In this document: piece by piece, positions 37,840 through 46,913 of the stretch
Layout: the number at the start of each line of letters is the position of its first letter
Position numbering within the stretch: position 1 is the first letter of the stretch
Source of the DNA: Cognatilysobacter tabacisoli
GTDB taxonomy: Bacteria > Pseudomonadota > Gammaproteobacteria > Xanthomonadales > Xanthomonadaceae
DNA length: 64,000 nucleotides
Direction of reading: 5' to 3'
Assembly (NCBI RefSeq): GCF_003586305.1
Contig: NZ_QXJI01000001.1
Coordinates: forward strand, 558,001 to 622,000
Notes under the pieces: generated by a model
What the model saw: the letters and a program-made list of their open reading frames with translations, nothing else
The model's database searches: none
Told to the model about the DNA's origin: nothing
Translations under genes and position numbers: made by a program

Positions 37840-38934
37840 ATGACGGAAGGCGTTGGCCCATCGAGGAAGCCCCTGGTCGAGTACCGGGGGCTTGCCGTGG
37901 TGGCGGCATGGGCGCTGGTCGCGATGCTGCTGGCGGCGCAGGCGTGGTTCGCCGCAAACGAGCGCGGCGAACCGTTGGCCTGGGCTCGCGCCAGCGTGAT
38001 CTGGCTGTCGTGGGCGGCAACCTGGGTTGCGCTCACCCCGATTGCCCTGCAGCTGGCGGTGCGGTTTCCGCTGGAGCGGCCGCGGCTTCTGCTCGCGCTG
38101 GGGGTCCATGCCATTGCTGCCCCGGCGTGCGCCGCGGCCAGTCTCGCCCTGTTTGCCGTCGCCGCGCCCCTGGTCGGCGCCGCCCATTCCGAGCCCACCT
38201 GGCTGGCGACGTTCGAGCGATTGCTGGGAACGACGTTCCTGCTGAACCTGCCGGTGTACTGGCTCATCGTCGGTGCGGCACAGCTTGAGCGATTGGTTCG
38301 GACGGCTCGCGAAAAGGATCGCCGGCAGTTGCTGCTCGAAGCGCAACTCGCCGACGCCCGGCTGCAGAGCCTGCGCAGCCAGTTGCAGCCGCACTTCCTG
38401 TTCAATGCGCTGAACACCATCTCGGTGCTGATGCGCGAGGACGTCGATTCTGCGGATCGGGTACTGCTTCAGCTCAGTGCGCTGCTGCGGCGCTCGCTGG
38501 AAGGCAGCGACGCGTACGAGGTGCCGCTGCGCGAGGAGCTGGGGTTCCTGGAGCGCTATCTCGAGATCGAACGGGCGCGTTTTGGCGGGCGCCTGAGCTA
38601 CGAGGTGCGGGTCCCGGACGAACTGATGGAGGCCCGGGTGCCCAACCTGATCCTCCAGCCGCTGGTGGAGAACGCGTTGCGCCACGGGCTCGCCGCGCGT
38701 GCCAGCCCTGGCCGGATCGAGATCCGGGCCGAGCGCCACGGCGAGGAGCTGAAGCTGTCGGTGCGCGATGATGGGCGCGGCTTTCCAGCTGGGATGATCG
38801 AGCGCGTTGGCCTGTCCAATACGCGGGCGCGGCTGGCGCTCATGCACGGCGACAGCCACCTGTTCGAGCTGCGCCATGCCCCGGACGGCGGCGCCATTGC
38901 CGAAATCACGATCCCCTTGCGGACCCGACCATGA
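37840..38934 (+). CDS. LytS/YehU-type sensor histidine kinase
   Basis: 364 aa with GAGGGA before the ATG. Four transmembrane helices occupy residues about 15-145. A coiled linker leads to the His_kinase domain with the motif LQPHFLFNALNT (His 185), then an HATPase_c domain (LVENALRHG, VRDDGRGF, GLSNTRARL). This family signals to LytTR regulators, often in cell-wall or envelope adaptation. The stop overlaps the ATG of the next gene (ATGA), which codes such a regulator. The signal is not known. Confidence 0.93.
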   Translation: MTEGVGPSRKPLVEYRGLAVVAAWALVAMLLAAQAWFAANERGEPLAWARASVIWLSWAATWVALTPIALQLAVRFPLERPRLLLALGVHAIAAPACAAASLALFAVAAPLVGAAHSEPTWLATFERLLGTTFLLNLPVYWLIVGAAQLERLVRTAREKDRRQLLLEAQLADARLQSLRSQLQPHFLFNALNTISVLMREDVDSADRVLLQLSALLRRSLEGSDAYEVPLREELGFLERYLEIERARFGGRLSYEVRVPDELMEARVPNLILQPLVENALRHGLAARASPGRIEIRAERHGEELKLSVRDDGRGFPAGMIERVGLSNTRARLALMHGDSHLFELRHAPDGGAIAEITIPLRTRP

Positions 38935-39692
38935 CCATCCGCGCCCTGATCGTTGACGATGAGCCGATCGCCCGGCGCGGGATCATGCGGCTGCTCGCGC
39001 TGGAGGACGACGTCACCGTCATCGAAGAGTGCGGCGATGGCGCAAGTGCGGTCGCCGCGATCACCACTCTTGCGCCGGACCTCGTGTTCCTGGACGTGCA
39101 GATGCCTGAGCTCGACGGCTTCGCCGTCGTCGAGGCGGTCGGCGCGAATCGAATGCCGGCGGTGGTGTTCGTCACCGCGTTTGACCACCATGCCGTGCGG
39201 GCGTTCGAGTCGCAGGCGCTCGACTATGTGCTCAAGCCGATCGATCCGGAGCGCTTCCGCCGCACGCTGCAGCGTGCGCGTGCGCACCTCGCCCATCCCG
39301 ACGACGATTTCGTGCGCCGCGTGGCCTTGGCGTTGGGCACCATCGAGCGAGGGGAGGTGCGCAGGTACCCGCGTCGCCTCGCGATTCGTTCCGATGGCCG
39401 GGTCAGGCTGCTCGACATCGACGACGTCGAACTGATCGTCGCCGCCGGAAACCACGTGGAAGTCCGCTCGGGCGAGAAACGGCACCTGCTGCGGGAGACC
39501 ATGGCCAGCCTCGAGGCTCGCCTGGACCCCGAACGGTTCGTTCGCGTATCGCGCGCCGCGATCGTCAGCATCGGCCACGTCCGCGAAGTGCAGTCGCTGT
39601 TCAACGGCGACTTCGTCGTGATCCTGAAGGACGGCTCGCAGGTCAACGGCAGTCGGCGCTACCGGGCCGCGCTGGAACGACTGCTGGCCTAG
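38931..39692 (+). CDS. LytTR-family response regulator
   Basis: 253 aa. The receiver has the acidic pair VDDEP, Asp 55 in FLDVQMPELDG, Thr in FVTAFD and Lys in VLKPID. The C-terminal LytTR DNA-binding domain runs from about residue 145 (RLAIRSDGRVRLLDIDDVELIVAAGNHVEV) to RVSRAAIVSIGHVREVQ and NGSRRYRAAL. It forms a translationally coupled pair with the LytS-type kinase. The target genes are unknown; the L,D-transpeptidase and Lpp-like genes just downstream are on the other strand. Confidence 0.95.
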   Translation: MTIRALIVDDEPIARRGIMRLLALEDDVTVIEECGDGASAVAAITTLAPDLVFLDVQMPELDGFAVVEAVGANRMPAVVFVTAFDHHAVRAFESQALDYVLKPIDPERFRRTLQRARAHLAHPDDDFVRRVALALGTIERGEVRRYPRRLAIRSDGRVRLLDIDDVELIVAAGNHVEVRSGEKRHLLRETMASLEARLDPERFVRVSRAAIVSIGHVREVQSLFNGDFVVILKDGSQVNGSRRYRAALERLLA

Positions 39693-39969
39693 CCGACCAG
39701 GCGACCGCGTGGCGGGTGGATCCTGCCGGAAAGGAAGCCCATTCAGCGCACGAGTGCAGGTGCGCGCCGGAGGCGATTGGATGCGCCGCGGACGCGTGGG
39801 TCCTTCGATTCGCCGGGGCCGAGCCGCGACCGGGATCAGACGACGTAGCGCGTGCCCCGATGCGCGCCGCGTGCAAGGCGCGGCCAGAGATCGCGCTCTG
39901 GCAAGACAGGGAGGGACATCATCAGTGCATCAGCCTGTGCGTCGCGCCGCACTCGGCGCGCAGCACGCG

Positions 39970-39990
39970 GGCGCGCCTCAGGGGCGCGCC
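39970..39990 (-). terminator. Hairpin at the end of the L,D-transpeptidase gene
   Basis: Eight-base arms GGCGCGCC repeated as a palindrome around a 5-base loop, spanning the stop codon. No U-tract. The rest of the 285-base gap 39693-39977 shows nothing recognisable. Confidence 0.4.
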
Positions 39991-40700
39991 GGTCGTTCGC
40001 GTCGCCCGTCGTCATCGCCTCCCGAATTCGCACGACCCTGCGCGAATTCCGGGAAGGTTTCCGCCAGCGACGCTTCGTCCGGCAGGATGTAGAACACGCC
40101 GCCGCGCTCGAACGTCGGACGCATGATCCGCTCGTAAAAGTCGGGCGCGACGTTGATGCAGCCATGGGTGACGCGGTTGTCGTCAGGCGACGGCGACGCA
40201 AGGCGTTCGGGGCGTCGCTCGGCCGGCACGCCGGTGGCGGTCGGATGGATGGAGACAGCCGACTCGTAGTCCACCCACAACACGCGGCCCGCATCGGTCG
40301 AGGGGCCGTAACCGCCGACGAAACGACCGGCGGGCGTGGTGCGGTCGCGGCCGGGAATCTCGCGCAGCGCCAGCCCGGCGACGCCGGGTGCCGTGTGATC
40401 GCCGACGGCCGAGCCGAACAGCCCGGGTGCGGCGCCGCGAAGCCGGCCGTCGCCGCCGAACACCAGGATCTGTGCGGCGGCCTTGTCCATGATCGCGAAC
40501 GGATAGCCTTCGCTGTCGCGGTTTGCGACCACCCAGCCGGCGAGATCGATCACCGTGGCGGAGACTTCCTGGCCCGGCGGAAGCTGGTCGACCGCGGCCC
40601 TCGGTTGCGCTGAAGGCTCGTCGGCGCTGGCAACGCCGGCGCTCGCCAACGCCAGCGCCAACACCAGCGCGCTGGATGCGGCGCGGATCGTGGAGTGCAT
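39978..40700 (-). CDS. L,D-transpeptidase-family protein (YkuD type)
   Basis: 240 aa from the ATG at 40700. Signal peptide ALVLALALASAGVASAD. The YkuD catalytic signature is near the C-terminus: SIHPT with the first His and THGCINV with the nucleophile Cys 181. These enzymes make 3-3 cross-links in peptidoglycan or attach Braun-type lipoprotein to it, in the periplasm. The gene is directly downstream of an Lpp-like lipoprotein gene on the same strand (122-base gap), which supports a link between wall and outer membrane. Confidence 0.9.
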   Translation of the reverse strand: MHSTIRAASSALVLALALASAGVASADEPSAQPRAAVDQLPPGQEVSATVIDLAGWVVANRDSEGYPFAIMDKAAAQILVFGGDGRLRGAAPGLFGSAVGDHTAPGVAGLALREIPGRDRTTPAGRFVGGYGPSTDAGRVLWVDYESAVSIHPTATGVPAERRPERLASPSPDDNRVTHGCINVAPDFYERIMRPTFERGGVFYILPDEASLAETFPEFAQGRANSGGDDDGRRERPARP

Positions 40701-40822
40701 GCAGGTGCGGATGGGACGATTCCTCGAAGCGATGATCGAGTGGGGAGCGGAGGGTGGAGACCGGTGGCCCGCAAAGGCCACCGGCCCTGCCTGACGCTTG
40801 GTTACACGTGGGGCAGGCGCAA

Positions 40823-41092
40823 TCAGCCGCGCGGCACGCGACGCGGAGACGACTCGAGCTGCTGGACGCGGCCCTCGATCGAATCCAGTCGCTGGTTGGC
40901 CCGCTGCGCGGACTGATTGGCGGACTCGGCGCTCTGTGCCGCGCTCTGCACCTTCGTGTCGAGCTGATCGAGGCGCGAGTTGATCGTGGCGAACTCGTCG
41001 TCGTAGGTGGCACAGCTGGCAAGGCCCATGGTGGCAACCAGTGCCACGCCGAGGGTACGGACGATCTTCAGATGCTGATTGTTGGGAAACAT
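40823..41092 (-). CDS. Lpp-like small coiled-coil lipoprotein
   Basis: 89 aa, preceded by GAAGGAG. Lipobox LASC gives lipid-modified Cys 27. The mature 62 residues form a coiled coil with regular hydrophobic spacing (INSRLDQLDTKVQSAAQSAE, LDSIEGRVQQLESS), as in Braun's lipoprotein. The C-terminus is RRVPRG and lacks the terminal Lys by which E. coli Lpp is bound to peptidoglycan, so the covalent link may differ or be absent. It is next to an L,D-transpeptidase gene. Confidence 0.85.
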   Translation of the reverse strand: MFPNNQHLKIVRTLGVALVATMGLASCATYDDEFATINSRLDQLDTKVQSAAQSAESANQSAQRANQRLDSIEGRVQQLESSPRRVPRG

Positions 41093-41631
41093 GGCAATGC
41101 TCCTTCGTCGGGGGAATCGGCAATATAGCGGCCTTTTCGCGGGGGGCAGGAACCCCCCTTTCAGCTAACGTTCCAATACGTACAAGGACTGTGAAGAGGT
41201 GCTCACTACGAGTGGGACCGCAGAAGATGATCGCTGCGAGGTGTGTACAGCGCGTATGCGCGTGTCGGTCCGATTTGCTGCGCCTCGATCGTAGACCGCT
41301 CGATTGCAGTGCTTCGTCAAGCGAGATCGCGCCTCGAACGGATCACTTCTCGTCCGCTGCGGATGCCCCGCCGACGAACGGCAATGAGGGCCATCGCGTC
41401 GATTCTCTGCGCCGACGGTGGACGCTTTTCGTCACGGCAATGCCTTCCCGCCGCGGTGTGTCGCGTGCGGGTCGAAGGACGCTTAACTGGTCCCCCGCTG
41501 GCATGGAATCGATGCGGCGCGCGCGTGTGGAAATCGATGCGTCCGCGGCGCGCAGCAGCGAAGGCGGCGGCCGAAGGAGAGGCCAGGGACACACGAAAAA
41601 GCCCGCGATCTCGCGGGCCTTCGGTCTTGCG
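41093..41631. other. Intergenic stretch left of the integrated element
   Basis: About 540 bases. Several overlapping Arg/Ser-rich frames exist but none looks like a protein. The promoter of the Lpp-like gene must lie in its left part. The only clear element is the stem-loop at 41601-41618. Confidence 0.4.
41596..41618 (-). terminator. Terminator displaced from tRNA-Leu by integration
   Basis: Perfect 8-base arms GCCCGCGA / TCGCGGGC with a 2-base gap; on the minus strand it is followed by five T. It lies just beyond the left att copy, so before integration it would have followed tRNA-Leu and ended its transcript. Confidence 0.7.
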
Positions 41632-41655
41632 TGGTGCCGGAAGTGGGACTCGAAC
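41632..41655 (-). other. attL: partial copy of the tRNA-Leu 3' end
   Basis: 24 bases identical to 52214-52237, starting with the complement of the CCA end and covering the acceptor stem and most of the T-arm. It is cut off after CTCGAAC, so it is not a tRNA gene but the duplicated attachment core. Confidence 0.95.
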
Positions 41656-41706
41656 GTGCATCTAAAGTCGCTGTTTTTGCCGATCTAGCAAAGGCGGCCG
41701 TAGTTC

Positions 41707-41725
41707 TTGCCCCAAAATTTGCCCC
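41707..41725 (+). promoter_or_regulatory. Left-end integrase arm-type repeats
   Basis: Two copies of TTGCCCC (41707-41713 and 41719-41725) 12 bases apart, about 50-70 bases inside attL. The same heptamer recurs near the right end at 52041, 52080 and 52092. Confidence 0.5.
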
Positions 41726-41892
41726 CCGCCAGGCCGGGCTTGGTCCGGTGCGCGACCGGGTTCCAGGTTGCTGGAAATCCCGCGTAGGTGCCCGGCCATT
41801 TCGGCAGCTCCCGTCCGTACTCCGCTCGCCTCTTGCGTCCAAAGCGGTGCGGTAGGCTAGGACCAATGGCTGGCTAGCTCGCAGTAGGCGAA

Positions 41893-44800
41893 ATGAAAGA
41901 ACAGGACGTATTTACATCCGGCGCAGACGGGTTGATCCCACAAGGGGACGCTGCGCGTCAAGCCATAGATTCCCTTCGAGGCTACGCATACCAGGTCACA
42001 GCGGCCGCACTAGCCTGGCTCGATATTGAAGCGACATCGAAGATCTTCCTTGAAGTTGCGGAGGACTATGCCGTCGTCGCAAAAGACGCCATAAGCGCCG
42101 TCCAGGTCAAAGATACGCAAGCATCGGGAAAAGTAACGCTAAACACGGATAGCGTACGCGAAGCGATTCTGAGCTTTGTCACGCTGACGGCCTTGAACCC
42201 TGGGGTCGACGTGCATCTGAGGTACTTCACGACCTCGGAAATCGGGACAGAGAAGGCACTGCAGGACCGCCCTGGTGGCAATCCGGGGCTCGTGTATTGG
42301 CGAAGCGCAGCGAAAGGGGCGGACGTAAAGCCACTTCGCGAAATACTGGATAGCGACAAGTTTGCGAAGGAAGTACGTGATTTTGTCAGCTCCAGAAGCG
42401 ACGACGAGCTCCGTCGGGACCTGTTTCGCAAGATCCATTGGGAGTGTGGAAAGCCGGATTTGCCTTCACTACGGAAGGAGTTCCGAGAACGTCTAGTCGT
42501 TGTTGGCCGCGACACCTTTGGTATTCCAGCACCGGATGCGTTGCGGATCTCAAACCTGCTCGTTCACCAGGTCCTGGAGAAGAGCATTAGTCAGGTGCCT
42601 GCCGATCGGGTTCTCACCCGCGCGGACCTTGTTGCCTTCATAGACAATGCATCTCGAGTGTCAGTCCCGATAGCCGTGATGGACGTGTTTGCCAAAGCCT
42701 CGTCAGGGCTGTTGGCTCAGATGCTTGGTGGTTCCGGTGCCGGGCTGCCTGTTGCTCTTGGACTCCCGACTTGGCTGGTCGACGGATCTGACTTGCCCGA
42801 GAGCAAACGGGCAGTGCCGAGGCCCGAAATTGAAAAGGGTATTGAAGATCGATTGCGCATCTTTGGTGCCTGTTTCGTAGCTGGCGCGAGCGGGGTGGGG
42901 AAATCGTCGGTGTCGCGGGCGGTTGCCGAAAGAGTCGGCGAGAACTATTTCGTTGTCGATTTCCGAGGTGCCAGCACGGAGGAAACGCGTAGCCGTCTGG
43001 ATGTCTTGCTGTCGCGTCTGGGCGGCATACATGCGCCGGTTCTAATCCTCGAGGACCTGAATCAGTTCAACGACCCCAGTCTCGCAGCCTTGTCGGGGCG
43101 TCTGTTCGGGGCATTGAACCGGCGCGATATCACAGTGATTGTGACGTCCTACACCGCGCCCACACCTAAGGCGCTTTCGAACGTCGGCCAGGATCCCGGA
43201 TGCGCTATTGATTGTCCTTACTTCTCTGAAGAAGAGTCGGCGAGATTGGTGGAACTGCATGGCGGTGATGCAAATCTCTGGGGAAAGCTCGCTCATGTGA
43301 GCGGCGCGTTCGGTCATCCGCAACTAGTGCATGCATTCATCGCGGGTATGGCTGCACGTGGCTGGCCTCGATCGGAGATCTCGGCCATCGTCAGCGCTGG
43401 ACTATCCACCGGGGACATAGCGGCCGAGCGGGAGGCCGCGCGCCGCTCACTCATTTCGGTACTCCCAGAGGGTGCCAGAAGTCTGCTCTACCGACTGAGC
43501 TTAACGATAGGGACGTTCAACCGTGGTGCTGCACTAAGCATTGCCTCCGCACCGCCGCCGATTCTGCAAGCTGGCGAAGCTTTGGACTCCTTGATCGGGC
43601 CTTGGATCGAAACAATGGGACGAGACAGCTATCGCGTCTCGCCATTGGCTGGTCAATCCGGAAGGGAGATGCTGGTTCCTGATGAGCAGCAGGCGATCCA
43701 CGGCAAAATCGCATCGCAGCTCATGTCTGGGAGGACAGTCGACGCCGGCGACATCGATAAGATCATCTTGCACGCAGTTCTCGGAAAGAACGAGGCGGTT
43801 CTGGTTTCGCTTACATCGAAGCTCCTGACCTCAGGCGATAAGTTGATCAGTTTCCTGGCGGAAAACCTCGCGCTTTTGAGAATGTTCGATACAGATAAGC
43901 TTATCTACCCGGAGAATGTTTACATATCATCGATGCTGCGGTTGGTTCAATTCAAAGTGCTTGCCGCGGGACAAGAGAAAGGCGAAATTGCAGAGTGTGT
44001 TCGCGCCCTGTTGAGGGAGTCAGGGCAGCTAGTCGGCGGTGAAGCTCGCGATATGTTCCAGATGCTGAGTCTCGGGAAGATCCTCGGGACGATGGGGATT
44101 GCCAACTATCTCGACAACTGGGTCGAGCTCCTTTTCAAGTTCCATGCCATTGCGAACAGCAATGAGTTCTCGAAGAAGTTGCTCTCAAACTTGGAGACGA
44201 AGCCTGGAATGGGTGGCAGCACTGTAGGGCTGCTGTTCGCCATCGGTGGGTCAAATCTGACCAGTGTGGCAAAGCTCGAGCAAGTGTTTGCGCAGTTGGA
44301 TAAGCTCGAGCCTGAGCAGCGAGCAATGCTCTTGCAACCGATCGAAGAGCACGCTTCCGATTTTTCCGTTCTGGTCAACAGTCCATGGGTGGCCGAGCAG
44401 GACAATGGGCTGAACGCGCTCGATGCCGCCGAGCGCTACCGGCGCATGGCGGAACAAACCTTCAGTTGGGGATATCGGCCCATGACAATCCAGTGTTGGA
44501 TTGCGCGCGCCGTAATGTTGGATGAGTATGCCAATGACTTCGAGGGGGCGCTGAAGGTTCTTGATGACGCGGTGGCAGAGAACGGCGAAGACGTGCTTAT
44601 CTCCAGGGCGCGCGCGAAGGTCTACTGGAGGGCGCAAGATCACGAGCGCGCACTCTCCATACTTCGAGGAATTGCGGATGAGGTTGGAAAGAGCAATAGC
44701 ATTGAACGAGCATTCGCGTTGCGTGAAGCCGCGATAAGCGCGGCAAACTGCAATGATTGGGGGCAGGCAGAGGAATGGTTTCTTGAGGCCAAGACCTCCG

Positions 44801-45993
44801 CATCAAAGGCAAAGATGCCAGACATGCAGGCGATGTCCGTTGGTCTTGGTGCGGATGCAGCCGTTGCAGCATTCAAGATTGGACAGGTCGAGCGGTGTCT
44901 GAGGGGCTTGGCCGAAGGGCTGATTGCACTTGGCCGAATCAGGCCGGAATCCTCACTTAGATGCGCCCACTGCCATCATCTCTTGCGGCATACGGCGCTT
45001 TGGCTGCAGTCCCGCATGGAGGGCAGGGTGGTGGTGCTTGGCGGTGAGCCAATCTCGATGCGGCCAGGTATTTGCAGCAATCCGGAGCCGGTAAAGGAGA
45101 TAGCGGATCGACCATTGGGATCGATCGATATCGCTTGGTACATGCTTGCAGAGGCCGAGCTGATGAGTCGAAAGGCTGTCGGGATTCTGGACGGTCTCTA
45201 TGATCGACTCAGCGACGGGCCAATTCCGATGTTGGAGATCAGTCTTCGCTCGAAGCGGCTCGGGCTAGATATTGAAGACATGAACCCGTCCGGCTTCGTG
45301 AGCCATCTGCTCGGTCATATCGAAGGGATGGCGTATCTCTCAGATCATGCAGAGGAAGTCAGGCGGGACTTTGACGTTCTGAATCCGGCGCGAATGGCAA
45401 TACCGAAAATTGCCTTGAGCGATGTTTCTCAGAAGTATGGCCATGTCGCTGACGATGCCGTCTTCGCCTATGCCATTTCTTGCGCATGCAGGCAGGCGCC
45501 GGAGGCCCTGTTGGAGTTATCTGCAGCGCTCGATTCGAGCTTCGGCGCAGGGGTTATTGGTGGAGCCATTTTTTCACGTGCCAGTTCGGGCAGTGAAAGG
45601 TTGCCTCCCGCATCGTTTGAAGATGTTCTTATTGATAATGTTATGGAGTCTCGCGGCGGTGTTCATGCAACTCCGAGAGAGTATTGCTTGGCGGGCGTAC
45701 GCTTCCTGCAACAGGCACAGAGATCGAGCTTCAGGGCAAGCCTTGTACCAATTATTGCCGCGTGGCAACGAAGCACATGGACGAGGATCGTTGAGTCGGA
45801 AGCGTTCCGGTTAAGCCGACCGCAGCGGACCGTTCCGGCGATTGAGCGCGCACTTTCATTAGCTGCGAACAATGAAGGCTTTCTTTGCACGCTCATTCTT
45901 GCAGCCGCCGATGCTGCTGATGTCCCGCTTCCGCGAGAGGTGCGGATAGGTTTCGAGGGGTTGGCGAGTCGAGAGGGGGCGAGCAGCGACTGA
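41893..45993 (+). CDS. Nuclease-STAND NTPase-TPR protein, putative Avs-like anti-phage effector
   Basis: 1366 aa, soluble. The N-terminus (about 20-160) looks like a PD-(D/E)xK/DUF4297-type nuclease: GYAYQ at 30-34, acidic residues Glu54 and Glu57/Asp58, and QVK at 71-73. The centre is a P-loop NTPase with Walker A GASGVGKS (331-338) and Walker B LILEDL (384-389), as in STAND proteins. From about 600 to the end it is all helical, with TPR-like units (FEGALKVLDDAVAENGED, HERALSILRGIADE). Avs proteins have this order and kill infected cells when the C-terminus binds a phage protein. GC is well below the host genes. It is followed by HEPN-like and PIN-like genes. The nuclease call is from motif reading only. 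Confidence 0.7.
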   Translation: MKEQDVFTSGADGLIPQGDAARQAIDSLRGYAYQVTAAALAWLDIEATSKIFLEVAEDYAVVAKDAISAVQVKDTQASGKVTLNTDSVREAILSFVTLTALNPGVDVHLRYFTTSEIGTEKALQDRPGGNPGLVYWRSAAKGADVKPLREILDSDKFAKEVRDFVSSRSDDELRRDLFRKIHWECGKPDLPSLRKEFRERLVVVGRDTFGIPAPDALRISNLLVHQVLEKSISQVPADRVLTRADLVAFIDNASRVSVPIAVMDVFAKASSGLLAQMLGGSGAGLPVALGLPTWLVDGSDLPESKRAVPRPEIEKGIEDRLRIFGACFVAGASGVGKSSVSRAVAERVGENYFVVDFRGASTEETRSRLDVLLSRLGGIHAPVLILEDLNQFNDPSLAALSGRLFGALNRRDITVIVTSYTAPTPKALSNVGQDPGCAIDCPYFSEEESARLVELHGGDANLWGKLAHVSGAFGHPQLVHAFIAGMAARGWPRSEISAIVSAGLSTGDIAAEREAARRSLISVLPEGARSLLYRLSLTIGTFNRGAALSIASAPPPILQAGEALDSLIGPWIETMGRDSYRVSPLAGQSGREMLVPDEQQAIHGKIASQLMSGRTVDAGDIDKIILHAVLGKNEAVLVSLTSKLLTSGDKLISFLAENLALLRMFDTDKLIYPENVYISSMLRLVQFKVLAAGQEKGEIAECVRALLRESGQLVGGEARDMFQMLSLGKILGTMGIANYLDNWVELLFKFHAIANSNEFSKKLLSNLETKPGMGGSTVGLLFAIGGSNLTSVAKLEQVFAQLDKLEPEQRAMLLQPIEEHASDFSVLVNSPWVAEQDNGLNALDAAERYRRMAEQTFSWGYRPMTIQCWIARAVMLDEYANDFEGALKVLDDAVAENGEDVLISRARAKVYWRAQDHERALSILRGIADEVGKSNSIERAFALREAAISAANCNDWGQAEEWFLEAKTSASKAKMPDMQAMSVGLGADAAVAAFKIGQVERCLRGLAEGLIALGRIRPESSLRCAHCHHLLRHTALWLQSRMEGRVVVLGGEPISMRPGICSNPEPVKEIADRPLGSIDIAWYMLAEAELMSRKAVGILDGLYDRLSDGPIPMLEISLRSKRLGLDIEDMNPSGFVSHLLGHIEGMAYLSDHAEEVRRDFDVLNPARMAIPKIALSDVSQKYGHVADDAVFAYAISCACRQAPEALLELSAALDSSFGAGVIGGAIFSRASSGSERLPPASFEDVLIDNVMESRGGVHATPREYCLAGVRFLQQAQRSSFRASLVPIIAAWQRSTWTRIVESEAFRLSRPQRTVPAIERALSLAANNEGFLCTLILAAADAADVPLPREVRIGFEGLASREGASSD

Positions 45994-46215
45994 TGGCAAT
46001 GCGCGTGATGCGAGCGACCGCTTCCTACCAAGAGCGGACCTCGGGAGTGGGTCGTATCGGTCGGGGCCGGCCCGCATGCCACGGGTTGGCAATTTGGTGA
46101 ATCAGCGGGGCTCGCCTTTGGATCGAACTGCGAATATTTCGTTCCGGTCCGGGGTCGCCGATGATTCTTTTGCGAAATCAGCAGTTTCGGACACAGCCAA
46201 AACAGGGGAATGATT

Positions 46216-46893
46216 GTGGCTCTGCCTTCACAGAAGTTGCGAGATCGTGCCAGTGCCGCGCTTCAGCTGGTCCGTGAGACAAAGCCGGTCCTGGGCCACT
46301 TGAACATCAAGATTGACGAGCGATCAGCTACGGCCTGCCCGCTGGTCTTAGCAGCGATGGATGTAGCCGAGGCGATCTATACACTGCTGAGCACGCATCC
46401 AGAGGAATATTGGGTGGCTGCGTTGATCATGCAGCGTACCCAGATGGAGTACGTCTTGCGCTCGGCGTTCTTTGCCAAAGCTGCTAGTCACAAGGAACTG
46501 ATGAGTTTCCGGAAGAACGGGAAGATGCCAAATCGCGGGAAGCGACCGATCTACATCGCAGACGTGGCCGCGGAGGCAAGTCACCATCTTGGCTGGGACA
46601 AGGCCAAGTTGCTCAAGACGGTCAAGAATCACCAAAGGGATTTATCTGGCGTCGTACATGGCGGAAAAGAGGTTCTGGCCATCTACACGATGCACGACAC
46701 GTGGGGGGATCTCACGATCGAGTGGGATGAGTTGAACCATCACGTGGATAACATCATGGTGTTCGTGCAGCTTGCCTTGAGCGTAGCTATGGTTCTCTCA
46801 CCATTGGATGCAGAGGCAATGGATAAGGCTGTGAGGCCAATATATGAGAAGGCGCATGCGTATTTTGGTGATAGCGCGCCTGTAGAAGTCTAG
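46216..46893 (+). CDS. HEPN-like/DUF6988-like protein of unknown function
   Basis: About 225 aa. GTG at 46216 is chosen because AGGGGA ends 6 bases before it; the ATG at 46210 touches that site. All-helical. It has a pattern seen in DUF6988/DUF5677-like HEPN proteins: QRTQMEYVLRSAFFAKAAS in the middle and QRDLSGVVHGG later, the latter fitting the HEPN RNase motif R-x(4-6)-H (Arg 141, His 148 from this start). HEPN proteins are often RNA-cutting toxins in defence systems. It lies 222 bases after the STAND gene and 20 bases before the PIN-like gene. I am not sure of the family. Confidence 0.6.
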   Translation: MALPSQKLRDRASAALQLVRETKPVLGHLNIKIDERSATACPLVLAAMDVAEAIYTLLSTHPEEYWVAALIMQRTQMEYVLRSAFFAKAASHKELMSFRKNGKMPNRGKRPIYIADVAAEASHHLGWDKAKLLKTVKNHQRDLSGVVHGGKEVLAIYTMHDTWGDLTIEWDELNHHVDNIMVFVQLALSVAMVLSPLDAEAMDKAVRPIYEKAHAYFGDSAPVEV

Positions 46894-46913
46894 CCACCTA
46901 CGGCACTAGGACT

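Noticed and set aside
41632-41690. Apparent tRNA fragment at the left end of the element
   Set aside because: Only the 24-base att core matches; no anticodon arm or 5' acceptor strand follows.
41483-41866. Open frames across attL
   Set aside because: They run through the att core and terminator stem and have no protein-like content.
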